From positions 1 through 64,000 of the forward strand of contig DAOUKM010000013.1 of NCBI GenBank assembly GCA_034421295.1: DNA of 64,000 bases, written 5' to 3'. Below the pieces are notes generated by a model. The model saw only the letters and a list, made by a program, of their open reading frames with translations, did not search any database and had not been told where the DNA came from. Shown here piece by piece: positions 1-8,235 of the stretch (position 1 is its first letter; each line of letters starts with the position of its first letter). This stretch comes from CAUZIR01 sp034421295. GTDB lineage: Bacteria; Chloroflexota; Dehalococcoidia; Lucifugimonadales; UBA2962. The position numbers and the translations under genes were made by a program.

Positions 1-349
1 CCAGCCAACCGGTGGCGTTGTTGATGAGAATGTCCACCGGACCGAACTCGGCCTCGGCAGCGTCGAACAGTTGTCGTGGCGTTCGCGGATCGGCCAGGTC
101 GGCTTCGACGGCCGTCGCCCGGCTTCCCTGCGCACGGATGGCGGAAAGGACATGCTCGGCATCGGAGGCCCGGCTCCTCCGATAGGCCTCGGGGATTCCC
201 GGATCGTCCTCGTCTGAGAGCCTCAGGTAAGTAACCAGCACGGCCGCGCCCCACCTTGCAAGTGCAATTGCCGTTGCTGCCCCGATGCCATGATTTGCCC
301 CGGTGACAATCGCCACGTGGTTGGTTAGGTCGAAAGGTGGCAGTGGCAA
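1..349 (-). CDS. SDR-family NAD(P)-dependent oxidoreductase (partial, C-terminus outside window)
   Basis: The reverse strand encodes the N-terminal part of a short-chain dehydrogenase/reductase. Visible motifs are the Rossmann glycine motif TGANHGIG, preceded by a hydrophobic beta strand (VAIV), and further on the NNAT variant of the NNAG motif, within PVDILINNATGW. The start is inferred: a TTG at 349 follows a GGAGG Shine-Dalgarno by about 9 nt, and no in-frame ATG gives a better fit. The catalytic Ser-Tyr-Lys region lies beyond base 1, so the substrate cannot be guessed. It is divergent from the following MmgE/PrpD gene. Confidence 0.85.
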   Translation of the reverse strand, partial: MPLPPFDLTNHVAIVTGANHGIGAATAIALARWGAAVLVTYLRLSDEDDPGIPEAYRRSRASDAEHVLSAIRAQGSRATAVEADLADPRTPRQLFDAAEAEFGPVDILINNATGWL

Positions 350-619
350 GACTCTGGGCCTCCAACATGAAATCACGGATTTCTGATTTCGGAAGCGTCG
401 GCGGACAGGCCGCTTTCGAGGCAGCCGACGTTAACAGTCTACCGGCCCTTGATTTCGCCAGGCGTTGCGTAAAGGTGGCGATGGAGAAGCGACCCTTCGA
501 ACGGGCCTAGTTGGGACGTGAGTTAACATCGACGAAGGCCAAGGCAACGAGGCGCGAGAGTAGGGGGCTCCTGAATCGATAGTTGGCAGGAGAAGACCAG
601 CCCAAGGCATGATCAGCCG

Positions 620-1999
620 ATGACATTGACTGAAGCCATGGCGGAGTTCGCCTTCTCCATCACTCTCCAGCAAGTGCCGGCGAGGGTCGAAAAGGCCGCC
701 AGGGCGTACCTTGCCGATACGATCGGCTGCATGGTGGGTGCCTATGGCAGCGAACCCGTCAGGGTGCTGCGACGCCGGGCCATAAGAGGACGAAATGACG
801 GCGAGTCGACGATCGTTGGCAGCGCTTGCAGGGTTGCAGCGAAAGACGCCGCCCTGGTGAACGGCACAGCCGTGCGTTATCTGGATGCCAACGACATCCT
901 GCTGGCACCGGGGGGCAGGGGAGGCCATTTCAGCGACGCGACTCCCAGCCTCCTAGCGATGGCCGAGAAACACGGCCGCTCGGCCGACGAGTTCGTGACC
1001 TGTGTGATCGCTTCTTATGAGCTACAGGCCGCCCTGGATCGCGTATTTCCGTTCATGTCGCGAGGCTTCCACGCCCTTACGCAGGTGACCTGGGTCGCTC
1101 CCATATTGTTGGTCCGGTTGGTCGGCGGAACACAGGTTCAAGCCGTCCATGCGGCCGGTCTGTCTGGAGCCACCGGTATGGTGCTAAACACGTGGCTGAA
1201 GCCGTCGACCAGCATTCCTTGGGTAAAGGCGGTGTCCGTAGGCATGGCCGGCCAGCGTGCCGTGGAGTCGGCTGAAATGGCCACGCTCGGGGTCACTGCC
1301 TCCACGGATGCTCTCGAGTCGGCGATAGAGGCCCTCGGCCCGACCGCCGCCGAGGATGTTGACATGACAGCGATGGGCCAGCTCGGTAACGACTGGCACA
1401 CGACCAAGAATATCATCAAGGCCTACCCATCCCAGATCTATACGCAGGCAGCTGTGGAGGCGTCGATTGAGCTTCATCGACGAGGGGTGCGGCCCGACAA
1501 TGTCCTAAAGATGACGCTCTACGGCCACCGCCACGTGGCGTCGGGGGTTCAGGGATCGGCCGAAGCATTTGCGCCGACCGGACGTGAATCAGCAGACCAC
1601 AGTACACCCTACGTCATGTCTATGGCGCTCAGACATGGCAGGTTGACGCAACGTGAGTTCGAGGACGCTCCCTGGAACAGCCCTGATGTCTTGGCGACGA
1701 TGCGGAGAATCGAGTTGGTGCTTGACGAGGGGCGAGACCAAGCATTCATGGAACATGGGTTGCTCGGGGTCAGGATTGAGGCCGAGCTAACCGACGGCCG
1801 GTGTGAGGTCGTTGATATTCGTCAGCCACGGGGTCACCCGGATGCCCCGTTTGGTGCAGAAGACCTGATGTGCAAGCTCTCTTGGCTCCTGGAAGATGTG
1901 CCAGCCCCCGGTATGGCGCGTCGTCTGTTCGACCTGTGCAATGGAATGTCAACGGGCAAGGATCTGACCTCTCTGGTCCAGGCCTGCAGGATCAGCTAG
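620..1999 (+). CDS. MmgE/PrpD family protein
   Basis: A 459-residue protein of the MmgE/PrpD family, the all-helical plus alpha/beta fold of 2-methylcitrate dehydratase and cis-aconitate decarboxylase. The N-terminal half carries the typical helical core (AKDAALVNGTAVRYLDAND) and the C-terminal half has the family segment RESADHSTPYVMSMAL. Length matches the family norm of 440-480. Most members outside the methylcitrate cycle act on unknown small carboxylic acids, and no prpB/prpC genes lie beside it, so a methylcitrate role is not supported. ATG at 620 is the first good start; the Shine-Dalgarno is weak. It stands alone, followed by a gene-poor stretch. Confidence 0.85.
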   Translation: MTLTEAMAEFAFSITLQQVPARVEKAARAYLADTIGCMVGAYGSEPVRVLRRRAIRGRNDGESTIVGSACRVAAKDAALVNGTAVRYLDANDILLAPGGRGGHFSDATPSLLAMAEKHGRSADEFVTCVIASYELQAALDRVFPFMSRGFHALTQVTWVAPILLVRLVGGTQVQAVHAAGLSGATGMVLNTWLKPSTSIPWVKAVSVGMAGQRAVESAEMATLGVTASTDALESAIEALGPTAAEDVDMTAMGQLGNDWHTTKNIIKAYPSQIYTQAAVEASIELHRRGVRPDNVLKMTLYGHRHVASGVQGSAEAFAPTGRESADHSTPYVMSMALRHGRLTQREFEDAPWNSPDVLATMRRIELVLDEGRDQAFMEHGLLGVRIEAELTDGRCEVVDIRQPRGHPDAPFGAEDLMCKLSWLLEDVPAPGMARRLFDLCNGMSTGKDLTSLVQACRIS

Positions 2000-2096
2000 G
2001 CGTTGACTCTCCAGTAGGCTGCAGGCTGGAGTGCGTCACTCTTGAGGCGACGCCCAAAGGAGTTTGTCGCGGGCCAGCAGATGGAGCTTATCCTGA

Positions 2097-2120
2097 CAGA
2101 GTTGTTCTCCAACAACTCTG
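2097..2120. terminator. Perfect 10-bp inverted repeat downstream of mmgE/prpD
   Basis: CAGAGTTGTT and AACAACTCTG form a perfect 10-bp stem around a CTCC loop, about 100 nt after the MmgE/PrpD stop codon. There is no following T-run, so it is not a classical intrinsic terminator. It could be a rho-independent-like element, an mRNA 3'-end stabiliser or a dyad-symmetric protein site. Confidence 0.3.
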
Positions 2121-2710
2121 AATCCGGAATTCATAGTGGGGCTGGATATATCGGAGAGTCTTCGTGCTTTGACATTGTTCCAAAGGGGTGGATGTTAGCC
2201 TAGCCTTGGATTTGGTAAGCATGGCCCTAGGGACTACCGGCCAAGAAGGAGGCAATAGTCCTGCTTTCAGGAGTCTTGGGCGTGACTCTACCCTTTAGCC
2301 CCTGTACACCCCAGCTTATCTCTAGCACAGCGTTCGTCTTTCCACCCGGGTAGAGGCATATGAGTAGGCGTCCGGTTCAGGGGTTGCTGCTGGCCGCCTT
2401 CTCGTCCTTCAGGTTCGTCATGTCCAGGTCTCTCATCTTCATGACGGTAGGTAGTAGGGTAGGGCGTTCGACTGCTTCGAGGACGGCGTTTGGGGCAAGG
2501 GTTCGGCATGACTCTGCAACTAGCGGGCGGCGAAGCTAATCCGTGTCTACCTACATGAGTTCGAGATCGTGACCGGGATGGCTACATCTTTGCCGGTCCT
2601 CCTGCCACTCACGTATCCGATACTGGCAACCCGGCACGGCTAAGCAGGCTCGGCCTAGCTGCGGTGCGTATTCTCACTCGAAGATGCTGGCCCGCAGCTG
2701 CGTCTCTTGA
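2121..2710. other. Gene-poor stretch before the ssrA-like repeat
   Basis: No open reading frame here has a recognisable protein signature, a good ribosome binding site or coding-like codon use. It looks like decayed accessory DNA next to the island boundary. Confidence 0.5.
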
Positions 2711-2946
2711 TAGGAGAAGTGAGCCAGATCATGGCCCGTTGGTGGGGAAGGTGGGGGTCGTAAAGGGTCAATCTCCACCTTCAAATTGACTGCATCCCGC
2801 GGACGCCTAGTTACAGCGCTAGACGAGGTCTGTAGGCCTAATGGACCGCACCCACTTGCACTAGAGTGCTAACGTGGCGCATAGCTCGGGAACGCCTTGC
2901 CCATGCGGTAAATGCAGTTTGGTGGAGACGGGGGAGGGTCGAACCC
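2711..2946. repeat. Direct repeat copy A: ssrA 3'-end fragment plus downstream flank
   Basis: This segment matches 8374-8610 along its whole length at roughly 80-85 percent by eye. Its right end (2922-2944) is a 23-bp block identical to 8585-8607, the T-loop to acceptor 3' strand of the tmRNA gene read on the minus strand. Beyond 2944 the tmRNA similarity stops, so this copy carries only the last part of the tRNA-like domain. On the minus strand the acceptor is followed by CCA here, whereas the intact tmRNA copy has CTA. It is read as an attachment-site remnant of an element that integrated at the 3' end of ssrA. Confidence 0.8.
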
Positions 2947-3495
2947 AGGCTTCCCCACCGCGCCGATACGGGTCGAGTTCAGGACGCCCTCCGCCAGCGT
3001 CCAGCATTAGGAGTCAAGTCTAAGGGGCCCAAACCATGGAGGCGCTAGCTAGTCGCTATCAATCCATCCTTGATTGCGAATCCCATTAGCTGACCGTAGG
3101 GGCCACATACAAGCACGTGGGTGATCCTCTTCCGACTACCGTTCACCTCTCTACCACGTACAATCTGCTCAGGGATCAGTTTCACCAAGGTAAGGCTATG
3201 GTTCATCTTCGAGTGGATAACATCGCGTGGGAGGCTCGACTAGCTGGGGCAGGAGAATCAGACCCTAAGATGGCCTACCGGTTCAATACTCTTCAATGTC
3301 CGCGTGACAATGAAGAGCCTAGGTTATTTCCTGTACGAGACACTTTCACAGCGCTCCTCTAGGATCGCCAAATCAGGTGACGACTACATCGACGAGATCA
3401 ACGTAGAGAAGGCATCATAGGACTGCTGGTGCATGAATAGAAGAGATACGCTCGCAGGCGAGCTTGGGGAGCCTGAGCATGGGAGGGGATAGCCC
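2947..3495. other. Gene-poor stretch inside the island
   Basis: An 81-codon open frame at 3117-3362 exists on the plus strand, but it has no recognisable motif and no convincing ribosome binding site, so it is not annotated as a gene. The only clear signal is the GGAGGGG ribosome binding site near 3482 that belongs to the DUF433 gene. Confidence 0.45.
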
Positions 3496-3726
3496 ATGAA
3501 ATCACTCGACAGGATTACCATCAATCCCTCTGTCATGGGGGGTAAGGCGTGTATCCGAGATATGCGCGTAACGGTTGGGACGGTTGTTGGCCTGTTGGCG
3601 GCCGGTCGCTCGCCCGCGGAGATACTTGGTGCCTATCCGTATCTTGAACGGGAGGACATCGACCAGTCCCTGGCCTACGCTGCCTGGAGGCTCGAGGAGC
3701 GCGAAGTTCCCCTCTCCACGTCGTGA
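3496..3726 (+). CDS. DUF433 family antitoxin
   Basis: A 76-residue DUF433 protein. It shows the family pattern: RITINPSVMGGKACIRDMRV, then a helix-turn-helix-like region (AAGRSPAEILGAYPYLEREDI) and the C-terminal helix DQSLAYAAWRLEE. DUF433 proteins are the presumed DNA-binding antitoxins that pair with PIN-like DUF5615 proteins. The gene has a strong GGAGGGG ribosome binding site and overlaps the next gene by 4 nt (GTGA), which implies translational coupling and co-transcription. Autoregulation is expected from the family; no operator was identified. Confidence 0.88.
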   Translation: MKSLDRITINPSVMGGKACIRDMRVTVGTVVGLLAAGRSPAEILGAYPYLEREDIDQSLAYAAWRLEEREVPLSTS

Positions 3727-4091
3727 GGCTGAAACTTCTCGTTGACATGAATCTATCACCCGAATGGGTGTCGACCCTGCAGAAGCACGGATGGCAGGCT
3801 GTGCACTGGTCCACCGTTGGCGACCCTGGGGCCAGCGATGAATCCATCATGCAATGGGCGGCCGCTCACCAGCACGTCGTGTTCACCCACGATCTGGACT
3901 TCGGCACCATGCTGGCACTCTCGCATGAAGCGGGGCCGAGCGTACTTCAGTTCCGCACGGAAGACGCCTTACCGGATCACCTGGAAGGTTCAGTCATCGC
4001 CGCTCTCAATCAGCATGAGTCCGATCTGGCCGATGGAGCCCTGGTCGTGGTCGACGAAAGCCGAAGCCGGGTTCGAGTGCTGCCCATTTGA
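3723..4091 (+). CDS. DUF5615 family PIN-like toxin
   Basis: A 122-residue DUF5615 (Mut7-C-like PIN) protein. The acidic residues of the PIN-like site are visible: D near the N-terminus in KLLVDMNLSP, D in the GDPGASDESI segment, and the HDLDFG motif (VVFTHDLDFGTML). Family members are the putative ribonuclease toxins of DUF433/DUF5615 modules. Starts at a GTG that overlaps the antitoxin stop (GTGA). It is immediately followed by the integrase remnant, consistent with island cargo. RNA target is unknown; activity is inferred from family. Confidence 0.85.
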   Translation: MRLKLLVDMNLSPEWVSTLQKHGWQAVHWSTVGDPGASDESIMQWAAAHQHVVFTHDLDFGTMLALSHEAGPSVLQFRTEDALPDHLEGSVIAALNQHESDLADGALVVVDESRSRVRVLPI

Positions 4092-4103
4092 GACCTCGCC
4101 TTG

Positions 4104-4266
4104 CGTATGGCCGCTGAACGCACCCGCGACGTGGATGGCGGTGGTGCTATGCCTCGCCCACCAGTCAGGGAGCATAGTGGAGAGGGCCTGTATTCGGAGC
4201 GATTTGCGGGAAGAGCGGCGTGCGTTGATGCAGGGATGGGCCGACTACGTGGCAAAGACCGCCTGA
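4104..4266 (+). pseudogene. Remnant of a tyrosine integrase C-terminus (frameshifted)
   Basis: Two reading frames together resemble the C-terminal tail of P4/DUF4102-type integrases. One frame gives MAAERTRDV (4107-4133), matching the WAAERT..PRDV region. A +1 frame then gives LCLAHQSGSIVERA followed by SDLREERRALMQGWADYV up to the stop at 4264-4266, matching the CLAH.VG..VERAY.RSDL..RRALM..WA.Y tail. The catalytic tyrosine position falls at the cysteine of RACIRSDL, and everything upstream is missing. It is a non-functional fragment but supports an integrase-borne origin of the island. The family assignment rests on remembered motif pattern. Confidence 0.65.
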
Positions 4267-4612
4267 CGCCACCGGCTCGACGTGTGAACTAAGGCTCTGG
4301 GAATTGCTCCGGTGCGTTTTCCACGTTGCCAGGCCACACAACATCTCGCCTCGCAGGTCTATGCTCCAATTTGAAATGCGGTTCGAGTCTCCTCATGTGG
4401 ACCTGCCAAGGCGGAATTGCGAACCTTTCGTTGGGTGTTCGCTACATTACGAGGCGGGCGATACCGCGAGATCCGTAAGTCCGGATATCTTGCCCGTCGA
4501 GGAGTACGACGCCGCTCTTTGTGGGAAGCAGCCGCGCCACCGCAAGGCCCTCGACTACGACACCCCGCCTGCTACGCCGAAGCACTGTTGCACTGATCGT
4601 TTGAATCCACAC
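4267..4612. other. Intergenic stretch between integrase remnant and lipoprotein gene
   Basis: No gene with recognisable features. It holds the 3' flank of the minus-strand lipoprotein gene ending at 4613. The plus-strand frame running from 4304 is an antisense shadow of that gene over most of its length. Confidence 0.4.
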
Positions 4613-6445
4613 TCAGTGCCCAACGTCCTCATGGACCCAGCCCTTTTCCAGGATCAGGTGGACGACGGGAACCAACGCGCGACTGAGCTGTACCGTGTAT
4701 TCTCCAAACTCCTGAGGCAGCTCGTATTGGAAGAACCGCTTGATCCCTGCGCAGCTGCTGCTCACATCGACCAGCACGGGCGCAATGGTGGCACCTTCCG
4801 CGTCGCTCAGCCGGAACAACACATGGTGGCTGAGGTAGAAGGTCAGGCGCCCGCCCAAAAGGGTCTGATGGGTAAGCCACCCCCCGTATCCGCCGTCCGC
4901 GGTGGGCAGGCTGACCGCGTAGCTCGTGTGTGCCTCGGCGATACTGGGAAGAGGCGCACGGTCGGAGTCTGCCGCCTCGAGTTCATCGAAGGGGCCAGTA
5001 ATGGTGTGGGCGCAGACATGGTTTCCCACGGAGCTGTGCGCAGGGTCGTCGAGCAGCGACTCGACCTGCTGCCCTTCCGGCAGGTCGACGGCCTCGGTCA
5101 CGAAGCCGATCAGCCTGCCATCGGTGTCGATGAAACTGCCTGTCAGCCGTGACACCCCGCTGGCGCCGACAAGATGCGTCTCCAGTGCGAGAGGCACGTC
5201 AAACCTTTCATAGCTCTGCTCGACGGCTCGGTGGATGAAGCCCGCCACCTCGGGTAGCGTCGACTCAGGGTCAGCGTCGTCATTGATCGGCCAAGCCGCC
5301 GTGCCCACGACCAGATCTTCACCGCCGAAGTCGTGCGCCTCCGACCAGATCGCCTCATCTGGATGAACGTCGCTGCTGATTCCGGGGCGGCGAAACCCTC
5401 GCCGCCCCGTCTCCGTCTCATACACGCCAACCATCGTTTCGTCCGCCCCAAGCCCGAGGATCTCTAAGCTCGTGCCGCCTGGTGTGTCAATAGTTTCAAT
5501 TGATGGCTCGTGGTCGAGGGAGCCTGTGACCAGAACGCCATGCTGCGTCTCCCGAGACTCGATCAGCGTGCCCACAGCCTGAGCGCCATGCACCGCATGG
5601 AGCCGGGTTCCGTGCGCACCGTCGACTTGCCAGAGCTGCGGCGCGCCTCCGTCCATCTGCCAAACGAAGCCGGTTTCGTCTCCCTCCGGCTGGCGGATCA
5701 GCACCCCGGCAACCTGTCCTTCCACGTCGGCGTGAGCAAACACAAACGGTTGGCCATCAAACAGGTCCGGCAACTCGAACTCAGAGTGACCAGCCCAGCG
5801 CAGGAATCCGCGTGGCTGCGACGGCGGCCCCGTGTAGCCTACTATCGAGCCGCCCGTGGTCACGTCGGTCACCGTCGTCCCGCTCTCCTCATCGGCGGAA
5901 GGTACGTCTACCTTCCAGAGTAGAAGGGGCCTCCCTGCCACGACCACCCAGTCCTCGTTCACAACGTGGACGGTCACCATCACCGTCTCCAACTCCCCTT
6001 CCGCGCTGACGAGCCGGTAGCGGAACTCGTCGACTCCAGTGAAATGACGCGTCGGCGCGTAGCGAACCGCCAGCTCGCCCCAGGGCTCTGCCTGGCCGTG
6101 GGCGGGTGCCCGGATAACAAACAACGCCACGATGTCCCGCTCATCGGCGTCGTCAGCGACTGTTTGGATCACGACAGCGTGATTCTTGGCGACCGTTACT
6201 TCGTCGGCGAGAGGTGACGGTACCTCGCCGGCGGGAGGTGACGGTACCTCGCCGGCGGGAGGTGACGGTACTTCGTCGGCGAGAGGTGACGGTACTTCGT
6301 CAGCGAGAGGTGGCGTCCCCTCCACATCCGTTCCGCCTCCCCTCTCGCTGTTTCCAGCCGGGGCACCCAAGGTGCACCCTGCGATCACGAGCACCCCGAA
6401 CGCGAATGTGGCGATCGCCGACGGCAGGATGCGCAGTCGCAACAT
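4613..6445 (-). CDS. HAF-repeat-like extracellular lipoprotein with internal 8-residue repeats
   Basis: A 610-residue predicted lipoprotein. The signal peptide ends in a lipobox (LVIAGC, Cys at about residue 24). Next come five copies of an 8-residue Pro/Glu unit (PSPPAGEV or PSPLADEV) encoded by a 24-bp minisatellite. A cadherin/Big-like domain follows (VAKNHAVVIQTVADDADE ... HFTGVDEFRYRLV). The remaining part is a series of HAF-type beta-propeller-like repeats with phrases such as GFVWQMDGG and GFIHRAVE. It probably lies on the outer face of the membrane; the ligand is unknown. It begins 13 nt after its paralogue at 6459-7772, so the two form an operon. Confidence 0.75.
   Translation of the reverse strand: MLRLRILPSAIATFAFGVLVIAGCTLGAPAGNSERGGGTDVEGTPPLADEVPSPLADEVPSPPAGEVPSPPAGEVPSPLADEVTVAKNHAVVIQTVADDADERDIVALFVIRAPAHGQAEPWGELAVRYAPTRHFTGVDEFRYRLVSAEGELETVMVTVHVVNEDWVVVAGRPLLLWKVDVPSADEESGTTVTDVTTGGSIVGYTGPPSQPRGFLRWAGHSEFELPDLFDGQPFVFAHADVEGQVAGVLIRQPEGDETGFVWQMDGGAPQLWQVDGAHGTRLHAVHGAQAVGTLIESRETQHGVLVTGSLDHEPSIETIDTPGGTSLEILGLGADETMVGVYETETGRRGFRRPGISSDVHPDEAIWSEAHDFGGEDLVVGTAAWPINDDADPESTLPEVAGFIHRAVEQSYERFDVPLALETHLVGASGVSRLTGSFIDTDGRLIGFVTEAVDLPEGQQVESLLDDPAHSSVGNHVCAHTITGPFDELEAADSDRAPLPSIAEAHTSYAVSLPTADGGYGGWLTHQTLLGGRLTFYLSHHVLFRLSDAEGATIAPVLVDVSSSCAGIKRFFQYELPQEFGEYTVQLSRALVPVVHLILEKGWVHEDVGH
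6198..6317. repeat. 24-bp coding minisatellite, five units
   Basis: Five in-frame 24-bp units start at 6198, 6222, 6246, 6270 and 6294. They alternate between a TCGTCGGCGAGAGG-type and a TCGCCGGCGGGAGG-type variant (plus strand), the last being degenerate. They encode the Pro/Glu linker between the lipid anchor and the first domain of the lipoprotein on the minus strand, so copy-number change would alter stalk length without a frameshift. Confidence 0.9.
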
Positions 6446-6458
6446 CTCCGATGATCAC

Positions 6459-7772
6459 TCAGAAACCGACATTCGCTTGTGGGTCGACGGGAGTCAGAAT
6501 GAAGCCGTGATTTCGTCCGTCCTGATTCGACCAGGCGAGGATGGTCCCGTCGTCCTGGATGTCAGTGAGAATGTCGTATCCGTTGGCGTCGCTTCCCGGC
6601 AACAGCAAGCGGACTTGGTTGCCGTCTGCATCGACGTAGAGCGCCGCGGTTCGATCACCCTCACTATAGTTGCCAACCATTTCACCATCGGAGTTGACGC
6701 CACGAATCCACGCGCCGGTTGAGTCCGTGCCGTCCGAGTTGGTGAAGACGATTAACTCGAGCTCGCCATCGCTATCGCGGTGAAAGCCACGGGAATAGTT
6801 CGCGCTGCCCCAGACGTTACCGGCGTCATCGATGACCCAGGCGAACGTTTCCTCGTCCTCGGCAACCCCAAAAAACGTGAAGGTACCGTCACTGGCCCTG
6901 ATATACCCATCGCCGTTTGCGTAGCCGGTGACCGTCCCCGAGTTGTTCAACTTGCCAGCATAGGTCTGCGTTGCTCCGTCCGCCGCGAACGGTGCCGGGT
7001 CGCCTTGCTGCATGTCCCAAAGAAATGACTGGTAGCCGTCTTCGTTGAAATACGTGCCACTGACCAGACCGTTGTCGTTGATGCCGCGCGCGTCCGATGT
7101 CGTATAGTCGACCGTACCCGGCATGTCGATGAACACATAGGTTCCGTCAGCCTCGCGCAGGAAAGCGCGTTGATCGTAGGGGTTGTCGGGGTTCGCCACA
7201 TCGAGAGCGCCGACGATTTGACCTTCCTCATTCATGTCGTGTGGGACGACACCGATGACCACGGCGTTGAGGTCTGGGACTGTGCCCGGTTTGAGTTCCT
7301 CGTAGGTGTATAGCCTGCCGTCAATGACCCATCCGGGGGGCGCTAGCACTGTGATGCTGACCTCGCCGCTGGCGTCTCCGCCGGCTGCTGTGATCGTGTA
7401 CCCGAAGCTGTCCGTTCCATCGAACCCATCGCCGGGCGCGTAGACCAACCTGCCGTCCGAACGCAGCGACACGGAACCGCCATCGCCATCGCTCCAGGCT
7501 GTGACCTCTGCCCCATCGGCGTTCTCGTCGTTCGCGATGACATCGATGATCACCGCGACGCCGCGCGCCGTGATCGCAGAGTCCGCGTTGGCGGTAGGTG
7601 CGTCGGCGGATGTTGAAACCGGTGTCGGCGTGGCGCCTGCAGAAGTCGCGGGCACGGAAGTTGCAGTCGCTGTCGGTGTGGCGCTCTCTTCGCCATCCCC
7701 GCCGCAAGCCACGGTCACCGACAATGCGAGGGCCGCCACGAGCGCAAGTGCCACTGTTCGAAGCATAGTCAT
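6459..7772 (-). CDS. HAF-repeat-like extracellular lipoprotein
   Basis: A 437-residue predicted lipoprotein paralogous to its downstream neighbour. Start chosen at ATG 7772, which has a GAGGG ribosome binding site and begins a clean lipoprotein signal (TVALALVAALALSVTVAC, Cys near residue 23). A Thr/Pro/Ser-rich linker follows, then a cadherin/Big-like domain (VAVIIDVIANDENADG ... FDGTDSFGYTITA) and HAF-type repeats with phrases such as ARGINDNGLVSGTYFN and DDAGNVWGSANYSRGFHR. The open frame extends upstream to 7889, but that part is the duplicated start of an ancestral copy. Function is unknown; cell-surface location is inferred from the lipobox. Confidence 0.75.
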   Translation of the reverse strand: MTMLRTVALALVAALALSVTVACGGDGEESATPTATATSVPATSAGATPTPVSTSADAPTANADSAITARGVAVIIDVIANDENADGAEVTAWSDGDGGSVSLRSDGRLVYAPGDGFDGTDSFGYTITAAGGDASGEVSITVLAPPGWVIDGRLYTYEELKPGTVPDLNAVVIGVVPHDMNEEGQIVGALDVANPDNPYDQRAFLREADGTYVFIDMPGTVDYTTSDARGINDNGLVSGTYFNEDGYQSFLWDMQQGDPAPFAADGATQTYAGKLNNSGTVTGYANGDGYIRASDGTFTFFGVAEDEETFAWVIDDAGNVWGSANYSRGFHRDSDGELELIVFTNSDGTDSTGAWIRGVNSDGEMVGNYSEGDRTAALYVDADGNQVRLLLPGSDANGYDILTDIQDDGTILAWSNQDGRNHGFILTPVDPQANVGF

Positions 7773-7970
7773 TTGTATTCCCTCTCTGATACTTAATCGC
7801 AATAAGGGAATTATTACACCTTGAGCCCTGAGTGCAACTGGCGCGAGTATTACGGCCTCCACGAGCGCAAGTGCCATCGGTCGAAGCATCGTCGTGTGTA
7901 CTTCATTTTCAATATCGAATCTCAGTAAGGGGTTATCACACTTTGAGCACTGAGCGCGACTGGCGAGAGT
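7731..7970. repeat. Tandem ~118-bp duplication of a gene start and its upstream region
   Basis: 7731-7848 and 7853-7970 are diverged tandem copies. Each holds, on the minus strand, an upstream region, a start ATGCTTCGA, and the first codons of a HAF lipoprotein signal peptide (MLRTVALALV in one copy, MLRPMALALV in the other). The outer copy runs in frame through the duplicated leader into the functional gene, which explains the misleading longer open frame starting at 7889. Confidence 0.8.
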
Positions 7971-8235
7971 GTCCGGTGGGCGCTCGTGAAGGCGCTTCTA
8001 CTGGTTCGGCCCGGACGGGCCATGATGGACGATACGATGCCGCCGACGGACAGCCCCATCGAAAGTGCGATCGCCGCCGAGGTGGCTCTATCAGGTCGAG
8101 TTATGGATTCGGTGCGTGCTGGTGGAGCCGGTACCTCAGCTTGAAGCGCGGTGCCAGGGGCTTCTAGGCGATGTTGCCTCGGGCGTCGCTGCAGCACCCG
8201 CCGTGGTCGCGTGATCTGGAGGCGCCATCACCCCC
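7971..8235. other. Gene-poor stretch of the island
   Basis: A 39-codon plus-strand frame from about 8031 (MMDDTMPPTDSPIE...) and an overlapping minus-strand frame are open but show no recognised family or ribosome binding site. Nothing is supported as a gene. Confidence 0.4.

Noticed and set aside
2866..3048. 60-codon frame over the 2711-2946 repeat
   Set aside because: It covers the ssrA-like repeat, which is a non-coding RNA gene remnant, so coding is not supported.
3117..3362. 81-codon open frame (MGDPLPTTVHLS...) in the island
   Set aside because: No family pattern and no convincing ribosome binding site; composition like random high-GC DNA.
4304..5152. 282-codon plus-strand frame opposite the lipoprotein gene
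   Set aside because: Antisense shadow of the lipoprotein, which has the signal peptide and domain structure.
7773..7889. N-terminal extension of the HAF lipoprotein from 7889
   Set aside because: This part is the duplicated leader and start of another copy; the ribosome binding site and lipobox fit the start at 7772.
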